Part shown: in pieces, positions 35,874 through 46,317 of the stretch | How positions within the stretch are numbered: position 1 is the stretch's first letter | How the letters are laid out: the number at the start of each line of letters is the position of its first letter | Origin: Flavobacteriales bacterium | Lineage (GTDB): Bacteria > Bacteroidota > Bacteroidia > Flavobacteriales_D > Crocinitomicaceae | NCBI GenBank assembly: GCA_013373595.1 | Contig: JABXHO010000067.1 | Span: 1 to 64,000, forward strand | DNA: 64,000 nt | Reading direction: 5' to 3' | Notes under the pieces: generated by a model | Seen by the model: the letters and a program-made list of their open reading frames with translations, nothing else | Databases searched by the model: none | Told to the model about the DNA's origin: nothing | Translations under genes and position numbers: made by a program

Positions 35874-37247
35874 ATGGGAAACATCGAGAAGATAGTCAAT
35901 GCTCAAAAAGCATATTTCAACACAAACACAACGAAGGACGTTGCGTACAGAATTGCGCAGCTCAAAAAATTAAAGGCGCTTATTCAAGCCAATGAGCAAG
36001 AAATATTTGATGCGATTTATGCCGATTTCGGAAAGTCTGAATTTGAAACCTACCTCACCGAACTCGCACTGTTGCGCCACGAGATTGATTTGTGCATTAA
36101 GAAAACGAAACGCTGGAGCAAGCGCAAACGTGTCTGGTCCGGAATCGCCAATTTTCCATCAAAGAGTTACATCATTCCTGAACCCCTTGGTGTTTGCCTG
36201 GTGATTGGTGCATGGAATTATCCGTATCAACTTTCGCTCCTACCCGCCTTAACTGCGCTTGCTGCAGGAAACACGGTGATCATGAAGCCAAGTGAGCTCC
36301 CTTCCCGAACATCTGCAGTGATGGCCAAAATGATTAATGAACATTTCGCTGCCGATTATTTCCATGTGATTGAAGGAGGAGTTGAGGAAACAACGGAGTT
36401 ATTGAATCAGCCGTTTGACAAAATCTTTTTCACAGGTAGTATTCCTGTGGGGAAAATCGTTTACGAAGCTGCCGCAAAGAACTTGACACCTGTCACCCTC
36501 GAATTGGGTGGGAAAAGTCCAACTTTCGTGCTTCAGGATGCTGATCTGAAAATGACGGCGAAACGCATTGCTTGGGCAAAATTCATCAATGCAGGACAAA
36601 CCTGTGTTGCTCCCGATTATATTCTTGTAGAAAAAAGCATCGAAGACAAATTCATCGAAGCGCTCAAAGTAGAATTGGAAAATTATCCTCAATCAAGTGA
36701 TCAATTTGACGATAACTACGTTAAAATCATCAATACCAAGAATTTCGACCGACTCTCGGAGTTAATCGACAAGGAAAAAGTGTGTTATGGCGGAAATCAA
36801 AACCGTGAAGAACGCTTCATCAGTCCAACCATTATGAAAAACGTTTCTTTTGATGATCCCATCATGGAAGATGAAATTTTCGGTCCAATTTTACCGATTC
36901 TTTCCTTTTCTGATTTAAACCAAGCCATTCACGAAGTGAAAGCACGCCCGAAACCGCTTTCGTGCTACGTCTACTCAAAAAATAAGAGCTCGATCAACAA
37001 GTTGCTCCATGAAGTTTCCTTCGGAGGTGGCTGTGTGAATGATAGCATTATGCATCTTGCTGTGAGTAAACTTCCTTTCGGTGGCGTGGGACATAGCGGA
37101 ATTGGAAGTTACCACGGAAAAGTTGGTTTCGACACCTTCTCTCACCAGAAAAGTATCTTGCACAAAGGTTTTTGGTTTGAACCACCCATCAAGTATGCGC
37201 CGTATTCGCCAAAGAAATTGAAAATCATTCGATGGTTGATTGGATAG
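35874..37247 (+). CDS. Aldehyde dehydrogenase, class 3-like
   Basis: A 457-residue NAD(P)-dependent aldehyde dehydrogenase of the short class-3 type. General base Glu210 in LELGGKSP, nucleophile Cys244 in NAGQTC, NAD site FTGSIPVG, and the phenylalanine motif EIFGPILP. These enzymes oxidise medium- or long-chain and aromatic aldehydes to acids. The C-terminal ~20 residues (PPIKYAPYSPKKLKII) are typical of the membrane-associated branch. Transcribed alone; TAACTTTA upstream is one base from the -7 consensus. Confidence 0.92.
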   Translation: MGNIEKIVNAQKAYFNTNTTKDVAYRIAQLKKLKALIQANEQEIFDAIYADFGKSEFETYLTELALLRHEIDLCIKKTKRWSKRKRVWSGIANFPSKSYIIPEPLGVCLVIGAWNYPYQLSLLPALTALAAGNTVIMKPSELPSRTSAVMAKMINEHFAADYFHVIEGGVEETTELLNQPFDKIFFTGSIPVGKIVYEAAAKNLTPVTLELGGKSPTFVLQDADLKMTAKRIAWAKFINAGQTCVAPDYILVEKSIEDKFIEALKVELENYPQSSDQFDDNYVKIINTKNFDRLSELIDKEKVCYGGNQNREERFISPTIMKNVSFDDPIMEDEIFGPILPILSFSDLNQAIHEVKARPKPLSCYVYSKNKSSINKLLHEVSFGGGCVNDSIMHLAVSKLPFGGVGHSGIGSYHGKVGFDTFSHQKSILHKGFWFEPPIKYAPYSPKKLKIIRWLIG

Positions 37248-37435
37248 CTTGCAATGGATTGTTATCAAGAGTGATAATCACGCAAAGAAGAGATTAACTA
37301 GTGAATGGGAAGTCTTTAAAAAAGAGGAGAAAACCGACCGCAGCATCGACTAAAAATCACACAAGAAGATGTCAACGCAGAAACTTTGCCCAACATTTAT
37401 TAACTTAACTGGTTCCATAAAAACAAACCATCCAA

Positions 37436-38323
37436 ATGGCATTTATAGACTACTATAAAATATTGGGGATTGAAAAAACGGCTACCCAAGAGGAAATAAA
37501 AAAAGCCTACCGAAAATTGGCACGAAAACACCATCCGGATTTAAACCCGAACGACAAGGAGGCGGAGAAAAAATTTAAAGAAATCAATGAGGCCAACGAA
37601 GTTTTGAGCGATCCTGAAAATCGTAAGAAATACGATAAATACGGAAAAGACTGGAAACACGCTGATGAATTTGAACAAGCACGACAACAGCAACAAGCTC
37701 ATGGTGGTTTCCAAGGCCAATCATCAGGTGATTTTTCAGGAGGTGACTACTCCGACTTTTTTGAATCGATGTTCGGTGGCGGACGTGGAAGAACAAGAAA
37801 TGTCAAATTTAAAGGACAAGATTTTCATGCGGAACTACATCTCGATTTAAAAGATGTCTACGAAACACACAAGCGCACGCTCACTGTTAACGGCAAAAAT
37901 ATTCGCCTTACGATTCCAGCGGGAGTCAAAAATGGCCAAACAATTCGCATCAAAGGTTATGGCGGCGAAGGTTTAAATGGTGGACCGAAGGGAGATTTGA
38001 CCATCGAATTTTCAATTGATAATCATACGCAATTCAAACGCGACAAAGACAATTTATACACAAGCGTAGACATTGATCTTTACACAGCGCTACTCGGTGG
38101 CGAAATCACCGTTGACACCTTTGACAGCAAAGTGAAGTTGAACGTAAAACCCGAAACACAAAGCGGAACGAAAGTAAAACTGAAGGGCAAAGGCTTTCCT
38201 GTTTACAAAAAGGAAGGGAAATTTGGTGACCTGTATATAACGTACAACGTGCAGCTTCCAACCAAGCTTACTCCGAAGGAAAAAGAATTGTTTAATGAAC
38301 TAGCTAAACTAAGACAGAAATGA
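37436..38323 (+). CDS. cbpA: DnaJ-class co-chaperone CbpA
   Basis: A 295-residue J-protein: J domain (1-70) with HPD at residues 33-35, a Gly/Gln-rich linker (about 75-125), then the two beta-sandwich substrate-binding domains (about 125-290) without the zinc-finger region of DnaJ. This is the CbpA layout, which stimulates DnaK ATPase and may bind curved DNA. The stop overlaps the ATG of the CbpM-like gene (ATGA). Confidence 0.92.
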   Translation: MAFIDYYKILGIEKTATQEEIKKAYRKLARKHHPDLNPNDKEAEKKFKEINEANEVLSDPENRKKYDKYGKDWKHADEFEQARQQQQAHGGFQGQSSGDFSGGDYSDFFESMFGGGRGRTRNVKFKGQDFHAELHLDLKDVYETHKRTLTVNGKNIRLTIPAGVKNGQTIRIKGYGGEGLNGGPKGDLTIEFSIDNHTQFKRDKDNLYTSVDIDLYTALLGGEITVDTFDSKVKLNVKPETQSGTKVKLKGKGFPVYKKEGKFGDLYITYNVQLPTKLTPKEKELFNELAKLRQK

Positions 38324-38613
38324 GCGAAGATAAATTAATTCCAATTGAGCAATTATGTGTTCACTACGAAATCGAAACGTCGTTGTTCTATGAGTTGCAC
38401 GATTTTAACATCATCGAAATACTATCTGTTGAAGATTCAATTTTTATTCATGAAGATAAAATCGGTGTTGTCGAGAAGGTAGTTCGCATGCAAAAAGATC
38501 TCAATATCAACCTTGAAGGCATCGATACAGTGCTCAATTTATTAGACAAAATCAACGACTTGCAAACCGAATTAAATGCGGTAAAAAATAGGCTTCGGTT
38601 ATACGAAGACTGA
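38320..38613 (+). CDS. cbpM: CbpM-like chaperone modulator
   Basis: A 97-residue protein with a MerR-like N-terminal helix-turn region ([26 protein letters not shown]) and a C-terminal coiled coil (about 60-95), as in CbpM, which binds the J domain of CbpA and inhibits it. The four-base overlap with cbpA supports a paired role. Confidence 0.8.
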   Translation: MSEDKLIPIEQLCVHYEIETSLFYELHDFNIIEILSVEDSIFIHEDKIGVVEKVVRMQKDLNINLEGIDTVLNLLDKINDLQTELNAVKNRLRLYED

Positions 38614-38712
38614 TTTGATTGACGCAGAGGGAAAATACTCGAAAGAAAAAACACTTTCTTTCAACCTCATCTTTGACAGTTGATTTAGAACGAATTATAT
38701 CATCGAAACAAC

Positions 38713-38720
38713 TAACTTTG
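38713..38720 (+). promoter_or_regulatory. -7 promoter element TAACTTTG
   Basis: A perfect TAnnTTTG 47 bases before the ATG at 38768 of the lipoprotein/barrel gene. Confidence 0.4.
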
Positions 38721-38767
38721 CCCGAACATCACTATTGTTTTCACTGGTGATGCTAACGAATCATTCG

Positions 38768-39490
38768 ATGAAAAAAGTTCTTACGTATCTTCTTACTCTC
38801 TTTGTACTGGGCAGTTGTAGTCATTCCTACTATATTCCAACAACAGCAAATGTTCCGCTCTTAAAAGAAAAGAATGAATTGCGCGCCACGCTTTCTGGCG
38901 GCGGTGGAGGTGACATTTCCACGGTCGATTTTCAAGGTGCTTACTCCGTTACCAACCATTTTGCCGTGATGACCAATTTTATGTCGGCACGTGGCTCGGA
39001 TGATGACACAAACAGCAGCGGTAGCGGAAATTGTTTCGAATTGGGAGCAGGTTATTTCACTCCTCTAGAAAAAAATGGCGTTTTTGAAATCTACGGTGGA
39101 TTTGGGTTTAGCAATCAACAACACACATACAACAGCGGAGGAAGGGCTGACTTGGCATTTCGCAAAATCTTTGTTCAACCTTCGATTGGATTATCATTGA
39201 ACTCCTTTGATCTTGCTTTTACACCTGGCTTTAGCTCCGTAAGTTTTCACAAAGTGGACAATCAACTGCTCTCAACGGATGTGAATTTTGAAGAAGTCGA
39301 TCAAATTGCCAAAAACAACGTCTCTCTCCTTTTTGAACCAGCCTTAACGATTCGCGCAGGATGGAAACACGTAAAATTTCAGACACAATTCGGACTTGCT
39401 CGAAACTTATCGCATCCAAATTTGGAATTTGAAGAATTTAAGGTGAATGTTGGTTTGACGTTCTCCTTGGCAGAACGGTATCGGGACTAG
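38768..39490 (+). CDS. Lipid-modified outer-membrane-type protein, unknown function
   Basis: A 240-residue protein with lipobox LGSC (Cys16, from MKKVLTYLLTLFVLGSC) followed by beta-strand-rich sequence ending in LTFSLAERY, consistent with a small barrel-like or OmpX-like domain attached by lipid. The frame extends 11 codons upstream, but the ATG at 38768 fits the signal. Function unknown. Confidence 0.7.
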   Translation: MKKVLTYLLTLFVLGSCSHSYYIPTTANVPLLKEKNELRATLSGGGGGDISTVDFQGAYSVTNHFAVMTNFMSARGSDDDTNSSGSGNCFELGAGYFTPLEKNGVFEIYGGFGFSNQQHTYNSGGRADLAFRKIFVQPSIGLSLNSFDLAFTPGFSSVSFHKVDNQLLSTDVNFEEVDQIAKNNVSLLFEPALTIRAGWKHVKFQTQFGLARNLSHPNLEFEEFKVNVGLTFSLAERYRD

Positions 39491-39652
39491 AGCTAATATG
39501 AGTTTCTTTTCACTTCCCATAACTACCGAAAGTATCCCTTCGTACGGTAAAACGATCCTATTGCAACCTAATTCTCCTTTCCACCAATTTTAGCTAAATT
39601 TGATTCAATATTTTGAAGACCAAATTACTGCTACGTTACAAGACCTCAACTT

Positions 39653-41128
39653 ATGCTGAATCTGCTCAAACGACACTACATTCTACTCATTTGTGTTCTC
39701 GGATCAATCGTCCGTTTGGTATACGGCATGATCTACGAGCCTTGGGAATCAAGTCCAGATCATCTAGCGTGGGAGTTGGTCATCGAACAAGGTCATTTCG
39801 ATTACGCCCATTTAATTCATTATCCGCACGAGGGAGGAACGATCCTTATTTCTTTGCTTAGTCAACTCGTTGAACTGATAACGAGTTTTAGTTCATTAAC
39901 GATTTTGGCATTTCTATGTGATTTCGCAGTGCGTTTCATTCAACTGAAAGTAGTTCAAAAAGTCATCAGTACAGAAGTGTCAATTTTATTCGGATTGTGG
40001 ACAATCTTCGCAAGTCCAATAATTATTCCGTGGGGCACTGCAAACTTTGGCCTGCACTCCATTTCGAGTGTTTTCCCTTTTCTCATAGTATATATTCTAT
40101 TCGCCTATAACAGCTCCATAAAATATCAACTATACGGCGGCGCTTTCCTTGCCTTGGCATGTTGGTTTTCGTATTCAAACATCATTCTTGTTCCGTTCTT
40201 TTTCCTATTCCTTGTGATGACGCAAGTAAAAATTAGAAAATGGGCGTACACCCTTGTGGGCTTTTCAGTAATTGCACTGTTGCACGTATTGGTTCGCACA
40301 CAGACTGATCCCGGTTTTCACTTTTCCGACTTTGGACTTTTTTCCATCCGAGGCGAGTCATTCTCTCTAGCGGAAATCGACATGGTAGAGCGCATCCAAG
40401 ATGTACCTCAGGTCGTAGCCAATTCTCTTACCGCTCTTCCTCATATCGATGAGTATTCAAGTTTCTTCAAAATTATAATACCGATCCTGCTCCTCGCTGC
40501 CATTACTGGACTTTCCGTTTCAGCCTGGAAAAAACGAACATCGTGGAAATTCTTGCTCATCGTAGCAATTATACTGGGGTATTTTGCTTCCTATATTATT
40601 AGTCCATTTTTCTACCCAAAGGAATCCGGTTACTTCGTAATGTACAGGCATTTGACCTACATCGCTCCTTTGTTGGCTTTGCTGATAATTATGGGGCTTG
40701 CGTCGTTCAAACACAAAATTATTCCCATCTCATTTGTTATCCTTTGTGCGCTTCAATCTTCACAGGTATTCACCGCAGAAAAGACTCCCCCCAATGATAT
40801 GCTCACAAAAGCAAGCGGATGGGTACTTGCCTTCAAATTTGGGCACTCCCCAGAAGATGTTATCGAGATTGTTAACTCAAACCCGAAGAAAAGCAAGTTG
40901 CTGATTGAAGGAATTGGCTGGGGAATGTGCACTGCGCTCCTGCAAAATCACCCTGATCCAAGCGAAAAAAATGTCAAAGCTTCCATTCGAGCGTTAAATG
41001 ACATAATTAGAAGTTATCCCGAATCCTATCAACCTTTGTTGCGCAACGGAGTTGAGTTAGCGTTTAGCGATGGCATTACGCCGAGGCTGCACCGTGATTT
41101 TTTGGAAGAGTATCAGGAGAAAAAATGA
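39653..41128 (+). CDS. Polytopic membrane protein, possible GT-C glycosyltransferase
   Basis: A 491-residue integral membrane protein with about ten hydrophobic helices up to residue ~390 and a soluble C-terminal segment of about 100 residues. The first loop (after helix 1) has acidic residues (SSPDHLAWELV), as seen in GT-C glycosyltransferases acting on lipid-linked sugars, but no decisive motif is present. Transcribed alone; start ATG at 39653. Confidence 0.65.
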   Translation: MLNLLKRHYILLICVLGSIVRLVYGMIYEPWESSPDHLAWELVIEQGHFDYAHLIHYPHEGGTILISLLSQLVELITSFSSLTILAFLCDFAVRFIQLKVVQKVISTEVSILFGLWTIFASPIIIPWGTANFGLHSISSVFPFLIVYILFAYNSSIKYQLYGGAFLALACWFSYSNIILVPFFFLFLVMTQVKIRKWAYTLVGFSVIALLHVLVRTQTDPGFHFSDFGLFSIRGESFSLAEIDMVERIQDVPQVVANSLTALPHIDEYSSFFKIIIPILLLAAITGLSVSAWKKRTSWKFLLIVAIILGYFASYIISPFFYPKESGYFVMYRHLTYIAPLLALLIIMGLASFKHKIIPISFVILCALQSSQVFTAEKTPPNDMLTKASGWVLAFKFGHSPEDVIEIVNSNPKKSKLLIEGIGWGMCTALLQNHPDPSEKNVKASIRALNDIIRSYPESYQPLLRNGVELAFSDGITPRLHRDFLEEYQEKK

Positions 41129-41359
41129 GGGTTTGGAGGTTTTTTAGGGACGGTGAAACAAATATGAAGGGTTTAGTCGGTCCTTTCACGGTTAATGGTC
41201 TTTTTAACCTAATAGAAGGTTCAACAATGGGACACTTTAAAATTGCTAACACCCTTACAGTTGGCAATGGATGTATAATAACCTGAAAATCTTAATATTC
41301 AGGTTGCGCTTTCCAATTCTTAAACAAGAGCCACTTACCGTACCAGCCGCCATCTCCGA

Positions 41360-43141
41360 TTACACTTTTTCTATTTGATGAATCTTAAACTCAACAGCCA
41401 AATTTCTCATATTTTTAACAAGTTCATGAAGCGAAAATTTTGCAATATTAGACTCAAAGTCTTCAATCTTGCTAATATTTCTAGGCCCTTTTGCAGTGTC
41501 TAGAACAGCCAATACAAAAACAATTTCTCTTTCCTTTATCGTATCGATAAATGCATTCTCTGACAAAGAGGAGAGTTGTTTTTTGGCCGTCTTATTATAA
41601 TTTGATTTCCCCTTATTGTTCTTAACCAATTGGTACAACCTCCTCAAATAAACGTATCCTGTTTTATCATCCTCCTTAACCTTCCGAGCCGCAACATAAA
41701 CCTGATGAGACAAATCTCTCATTGAGTTGTCAAAGCCAGCCTTCACGTGAATGAAATATACATTATTCGAATCCCAGTGCATTAAATCACATGCCTCGAT
41801 ATTATCAGGTGTAAACTTATCAAATACAAGAAAATCTGGTTCCGAAATATGTTTTGCATTGAAATAGTTCTCAATTTCTCCTGGATACTTCCATTTTAAA
41901 ATCTTTCCACTATACTTATTCATATCAATGAAGGACTGACATTGATCGTTAAATTTTTCAATAAAACTTGGCTTAATCTCGAACCATTCCGAGTCCGACA
42001 AAAAGTAATTCTTACCGTTATACTTAACCTCAGTGTAATAATGATTTTTAAGTAAATCAGTTGTCTCTATGTCACCGCTATTCGTTTGGCTCGTAATACG
42101 AGCATTCTTGATAAGTGAAAGTAATTTATCATCCGCTAAATTTGAATTAAAGTCTTTAATGCTTTTAATAACGCTTATTATACTCTGAATTGGTTCATCA
42201 AACGGAATTAATTTTTTCTCACCATCAATCTTGTAATTAAGCACAAAATTATCTGCGTGTAAGTACTTATCGAAATCTTTATGACATAATTCTATACTTG
42301 TAGGGTTTTGGCGGCCACTATAATAGTCAACAACAGCATTATCCAATTCTTTATTTAAATTCTCTATCAGAATTTTATTCGTTTTATTCAACTTGACGAC
42401 ACCGTTGATTTCTACAATTGGTGTAACCGTGTCTATCAAATTCTCACACTTAAGTATTATGTTCAATAATTGATCAAATGAGATAGATTTCTTTATTGTG
42501 AACGAATTTTTCGCAACACACAAACATGATGAGTCTATTTCCTTTGGTGAAAAACCGAAAACTTGAGTCAATAATCTCTTGTTTAAAGAGGAATGTAATT
42601 CCTGATAAAAATTCCCGAAGTTTTCATTCTCATGAAGATTATAATTATTTCTAAAAAACTTCACCTCTCCTAAAATGCCCCCAGTCAGATTCTTCTCCTT
42701 AGTGGATCTGAGTGTTTTGTCTTCCGCTTTAACAATTCTAGATAGAATTTCTAATCCGTAATCCCCCTCAACAACCCCTTGTAATGCTGTATGTCCGAAC
42801 CCACCCGTACAAGCATAAATTTTACCAGTTCTCCTTCTGGTCAGCAACATAATGTAACTTTCATTAATGGTGCTAGTATATTGTAAAATTGGTTCATTAG
42901 TATCAGCGACTTTCTTTAGAAAATCTTTCCATTTTATAGGCGACTGCTTTCGTTTGAAGTAGAGGTTTATATCAAACTCATTTGATATGTTATTCTGCAC
43001 TTTTTGCTCAGAGTAACCTTTCTTTTTGAAGGATTTAGTCAAATAAGGCACATCGACAATAACATCATTCACTTTAGATTTGAGAATCTCCGAAAGCTCA
43101 CTTTTCAGGGAGTAAATTGCAACTTGGAGTTTATCCGACAT
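41360..43141 (-). CDS. TIGR04141/DUF6119 sporadic family protein, nuclease-like
   Basis: A 593-residue protein matching the pattern of the sporadically distributed TIGR04141 (DUF6119) family: GKIYACTGGFGH at residues 106-117, then GDYGLEILSRIV and the LRSTKEKNLTGG segment. Late in the protein, ACDLMH (around 450) and FIHVKAG (463-469), then RDLSHQVYVAA, form a D...(H)xK arrangement that recalls PD-(D/E)xK nucleases with His in place of the Glu. The family often turns up singly in variable genome regions and defence-island-like settings; its function is not established. The gene is distinctly AT-rich compared with its neighbours and sits alone between non-coding gaps, suggesting acquisition by transfer. 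Confidence 0.7.
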   Translation of the reverse strand: MSDKLQVAIYSLKSELSEILKSKVNDVIVDVPYLTKSFKKKGYSEQKVQNNISNEFDINLYFKRKQSPIKWKDFLKKVADTNEPILQYTSTINESYIMLLTRRRTGKIYACTGGFGHTALQGVVEGDYGLEILSRIVKAEDKTLRSTKEKNLTGGILGEVKFFRNNYNLHENENFGNFYQELHSSLNKRLLTQVFGFSPKEIDSSCLCVAKNSFTIKKSISFDQLLNIILKCENLIDTVTPIVEINGVVKLNKTNKILIENLNKELDNAVVDYYSGRQNPTSIELCHKDFDKYLHADNFVLNYKIDGEKKLIPFDEPIQSIISVIKSIKDFNSNLADDKLLSLIKNARITSQTNSGDIETTDLLKNHYYTEVKYNGKNYFLSDSEWFEIKPSFIEKFNDQCQSFIDMNKYSGKILKWKYPGEIENYFNAKHISEPDFLVFDKFTPDNIEACDLMHWDSNNVYFIHVKAGFDNSMRDLSHQVYVAARKVKEDDKTGYVYLRRLYQLVKNNKGKSNYNKTAKKQLSSLSENAFIDTIKEREIVFVLAVLDTAKGPRNISKIEDFESNIAKFSLHELVKNMRNLAVEFKIHQIEKV

Positions 43142-43307
43142 TTGATCAAAATTAATTTAAATGAATATAATTAATGCTTAATCAGTTGGCAACGAGTATT
43201 TTTACCCTTTCCCCTCACGGAACTCCGCAATAAATCAAAATTTGAATCATCCATTCCTCCCACTAAAAATCCCTACCATCTCCCCCTGCTTCCTCCCCAA
43301 AATTCCC

Positions 43308-43315
43308 TACCTTTG
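43308..43315 (+). promoter_or_regulatory. -7 promoter element TACCTTTG for pepT-holA-rsmE
   Basis: A perfect TAnnTTTG 17 bases before the pepT ATG. The upstream DNA is unusually C-rich and T-rich, and a -33 TTG is not evident. Confidence 0.5.
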
Positions 43316-43332
43316 ATTCAAACAATTTTTCA

Positions 43333-44583
43333 ATGAACAATTATTCATCTACCGTAGAAACGCGTTTCATTAAATACGCGAAAATCGATACCACAGCCGA
43401 CCCGAATTCAACTAGCTTTCCTTCTTCTGAAATTCAGAAAAATTTGGGGAGAGAATTAGTGAACGAACTCAAGGAATTGGGCGTGGAAGATGCGGAAATG
43501 GACGAATGGGGTTACGTTTTCGGAACACTTCCGAACAATACTTCAAACCCAGATTTGCCAACGATTTGTTTCTGCTCGCACATGGACACAGCGCCAGACG
43601 TGACAGGAAAAAACGTGAAGCCAATTGTTCATCGAAATTATGATGGAAATCCGATTACTTTGCCAGACGATAATTCGCAAGTGATCACCACAGAGCAACA
43701 TCCGTACTTGAAAGAAAAAATTAGCGATGATTTGATCACCGCAAGCGGAACAACTTTGCTTGGTGCCGACGACAAAGCAGGAATTGCAATCATTATGGAT
43801 TTCGTTCATCACATCAAAAACAATCCAGACATTCCTCATCCAACCATTCGCGTGTTGTTTACACCAGATGAAGAAGTAGGACGTGGAGTCGATCACCTCG
43901 ATATGGAGAAATTGAACGCCGATTTCGGTTACACACTCGACGGTGGTGTTTTGGGTTCGTTGGAAGATGAAAGTTTCTCTGCAGATGCTGCAAATATTAC
44001 CATCAATGGAGTGAGCGCGCACCCTGGCTACGCCAAAGGAAAAATGATTCACTCGGTGAAAGTAGCCGCAGAAATCATTGAGCGTTTACCAAAAGATAGC
44101 TGGTCGCCTGAAACAACAGAACACCGCGAAGGATTTGTGCACCCAACATCATTCAATGGTGGATTGGAACAAACAAAAATGGGCTTCATCATTCGTGATC
44201 ACGTTACGGCGAAGTTGGCAGAATACGAAGAGCGCTTGGAAGGAATTGTGAAATCAGTGGTGGATCAATATCCAGGAGTGACCTACGAATTCGAAGTGAA
44301 AGAACAGTACAGAAACATGAAGGAAGTGTTGAAAGAAGTGCCTTTCGTTTCAGATTACGCGATTTCTGCGATGGAAAAAGCGGGAATTAAACCATTGCCG
44401 TCGCTTATTCGAGGAGGAACAGACGGATCTCGCTTGTCGTTTATGGGATTGCCTTGTCCGAATATCTTTACGGGAGAAATGGCCATTCACTCGCGCCACG
44501 AATATGTGAGCGTTCAAGATATGGAAAAAGCCGTGGCAACACTTACGGAATTGGTACAAATTTGGTCAACACACAAGGCGTAG
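43333..44583 (+). CDS. pepT: Peptidase T (tripeptide aminopeptidase)
   Basis: A 416-residue M20B zinc peptidase, standard length. Metal ligands in SHMDTAPD (His83, Asp85), LGADDKAG (Asp near 141), the catalytic Glu pair in PDEEVGRG, and late His in HSRHEYV. PepT removes the N-terminal residue from tripeptides in the cytoplasm. The stop is directly followed by the ATG of holA, the first of two immediate junctions in a three-gene operon. Confidence 0.96.
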   Translation: MNNYSSTVETRFIKYAKIDTTADPNSTSFPSSEIQKNLGRELVNELKELGVEDAEMDEWGYVFGTLPNNTSNPDLPTICFCSHMDTAPDVTGKNVKPIVHRNYDGNPITLPDDNSQVITTEQHPYLKEKISDDLITASGTTLLGADDKAGIAIIMDFVHHIKNNPDIPHPTIRVLFTPDEEVGRGVDHLDMEKLNADFGYTLDGGVLGSLEDESFSADAANITINGVSAHPGYAKGKMIHSVKVAAEIIERLPKDSWSPETTEHREGFVHPTSFNGGLEQTKMGFIIRDHVTAKLAEYEERLEGIVKSVVDQYPGVTYEFEVKEQYRNMKEVLKEVPFVSDYAISAMEKAGIKPLPSLIRGGTDGSRLSFMGLPCPNIFTGEMAIHSRHEYVSVQDMEKAVATLTELVQIWSTHKA

Positions 44584-45579
44584 ATGCACAATAAGATCAT
44601 AAAGGATATTGAAAGCGGAAGGTTTGAGAAAATCTACTTCCTCCACGGGGAAGAACCGTTGTTTATTGATATGATCACGGACGCCATTGTTGAACATGCG
44701 TTGGAAGAGCACGAGCGCGACTTCAACCAAACGATCATTTACGGAAAAGAAGCCGATCCACTGAGTTTGATTTCGGAAGCGAAAGGTTATCCAATGATGG
44801 CCGAACGTCGATTGGTTGTGTTGAAAGAAGCACAGGATTTCCGAGGAATGGAAGACCTTCTTCCCTACTTTGAAAGCCCGAACGATCAGACCATTTTGGT
44901 GATCAACCACAAGTACAAAAAGTACGATACGCGGAAGAAATCCATGAAAGCCGTTGCAAAAAACGGTTTGGTATTTAAATCGGAGAAGGTCAAGGAATAC
45001 AAGCTTCCCGATTGGATCAAAGATCACGTAATATCGCAAGGATATAGCATTACACCAAAAGCTTCTATGCTCTTGGCTGAATTCCTCGGAAACGACTTAA
45101 GTCGAATTGTAAATGAGATTGAAAAGCTCGAAATTTTGGTGGAGAAAGGAACCACCATCAACGAGATTCACATCGAAGAAAATATTGGAATTTCGAAAGA
45201 TTACAATGTGTTTGAGTTAATTAATGCTGTAGGTTCGCGCAACATCGAAAAAGCGAATCGTATTGTCGATTATTTTGATCACAATCCAAAGGCAACATCG
45301 ATCATTGTGGTGATCTCGAACTTGTTCAATCATTATTCACGTTTGATGCGTATTCACTTTTTGGAGAATAAATCCAGAGAGGCCATTGCAACAGCGATCA
45401 AAGTACATCCTTTTGTGGCAGGCGAGCTATTGAATTCTGCCAAAATCTACAAGCCGAAAAAGATTGCAGCAAATATTGCCGTGCTTCACGAATACGATTT
45501 GAAATCCAAGGGTGTGGGAAATACTTCCTTCACGCACGGACAGCTGATGAAAGAATTGATTTTCCGATTGATGCACTGA
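44584..45579 (+). CDS. holA: DNA polymerase III subunit delta
   Basis: A 331-residue clamp-loader subunit, normal length, with the N-terminal YFLHGEEPLFID motif, the middle AEFLGNDLSRIVNEIEKL helix typical of the AAA+ lid, and the C-terminal helical collar. It opens the beta clamp during replication. Encoded between pepT and rsmE without gaps; its stop overlaps the rsmE ATG (TGATG). Confidence 0.93.
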   Translation: MHNKIIKDIESGRFEKIYFLHGEEPLFIDMITDAIVEHALEEHERDFNQTIIYGKEADPLSLISEAKGYPMMAERRLVVLKEAQDFRGMEDLLPYFESPNDQTILVINHKYKKYDTRKKSMKAVAKNGLVFKSEKVKEYKLPDWIKDHVISQGYSITPKASMLLAEFLGNDLSRIVNEIEKLEILVEKGTTINEIHIEENIGISKDYNVFELINAVGSRNIEKANRIVDYFDHNPKATSIIVVISNLFNHYSRLMRIHFLENKSREAIATAIKVHPFVAGELLNSAKIYKPKKIAANIAVLHEYDLKSKGVGNTSFTHGQLMKELIFRLMH

Positions 45580-46289
45580 TGCGTTTATTTTATGATGCTC
45601 ATATCGAACTCGATGCTGCGACGCACCAACTCTCTGAAGAAGAGTCGAAGCATATCATACGTGTGTTGCGCATGCAGGAAGGCGATGAATTGGCTCTAAT
45701 CAATGGGAAAGGTGGCTATTTTGAAACGAAAATCTCCATTGCACATCCAAAACGTTGTCAGGTTGAGATCGTAAAGGCAGAACAAAGTGAACCGTTGAAA
45801 CATGATCTTCACATCGCGTTGGGGCCCACTAAAGTGATGGATCGCATTGAATGGTTTGTGGAGAAAGCCACGGAAATTGGCATCACTGAAATTTCATTCA
45901 TTGCTGGAAAAAATTCGGAGCGTGTGAAATTGAAATTGGATCGCATCGAAAAGAAAGTCATTTCGGCAATGAAGCAATCGAAGCGACGGTTCTTACCGAA
46001 GATCAATCCGCTTGTTTCCGTTTCAGATTTCATTCAACAACATCCGAACGGACTGATTGCGCATTGCGAAGACGGTGAGAAATTGACCATTCTCGATGCT
46101 TTCGAAACGACGAGTTGCCCTATTTTGATCGGTCCCGAAGGCGATTTTACGCTAGATGAAATCGAACTCGCATTGGAACATGGCTACACAACCATTTCCT
46201 TAGGGGAAAACCGTTTACGAACAGAAACGGCTGCCTTGTACGCCTGCGTCTGTGCTCAATTAAAGATTGATCTCAACAACTCAAAATAA
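45579..46289 (+). CDS. rsmE: 16S rRNA (uracil-1498-N3)-methyltransferase
   Basis: A 236-residue SPOUT methyltransferase. The N-terminal PUA-like part carries SKHIIRVLRM, and the knot region carries ALGPTKVMDRIEWFVEKATEIG, IGPEGDFT and LGENRLRTETA, all diagnostic for RsmE. It methylates U1498 in the decoding centre. Last gene of the pepT operon; the inverted-repeat array starts 32 bases downstream. Confidence 0.95.
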   Translation: MRLFYDAHIELDAATHQLSEEESKHIIRVLRMQEGDELALINGKGGYFETKISIAHPKRCQVEIVKAEQSEPLKHDLHIALGPTKVMDRIEWFVEKATEIGITEISFIAGKNSERVKLKLDRIEKKVISAMKQSKRRFLPKINPLVSVSDFIQQHPNGLIAHCEDGEKLTILDAFETTSCPILIGPEGDFTLDEIELALEHGYTTISLGENRLRTETAALYACVCAQLKIDLNNSK

Positions 46290-46317
46290 GTATCAATCGT
46301 TCTATTTCGTCCGCTTT

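Noticed and set aside
41163-41285. A 40-codon frame between the membrane protein and the TIGR04141 gene
   Set aside because: Too short, no helix or motif, no promoter word; likely chance.
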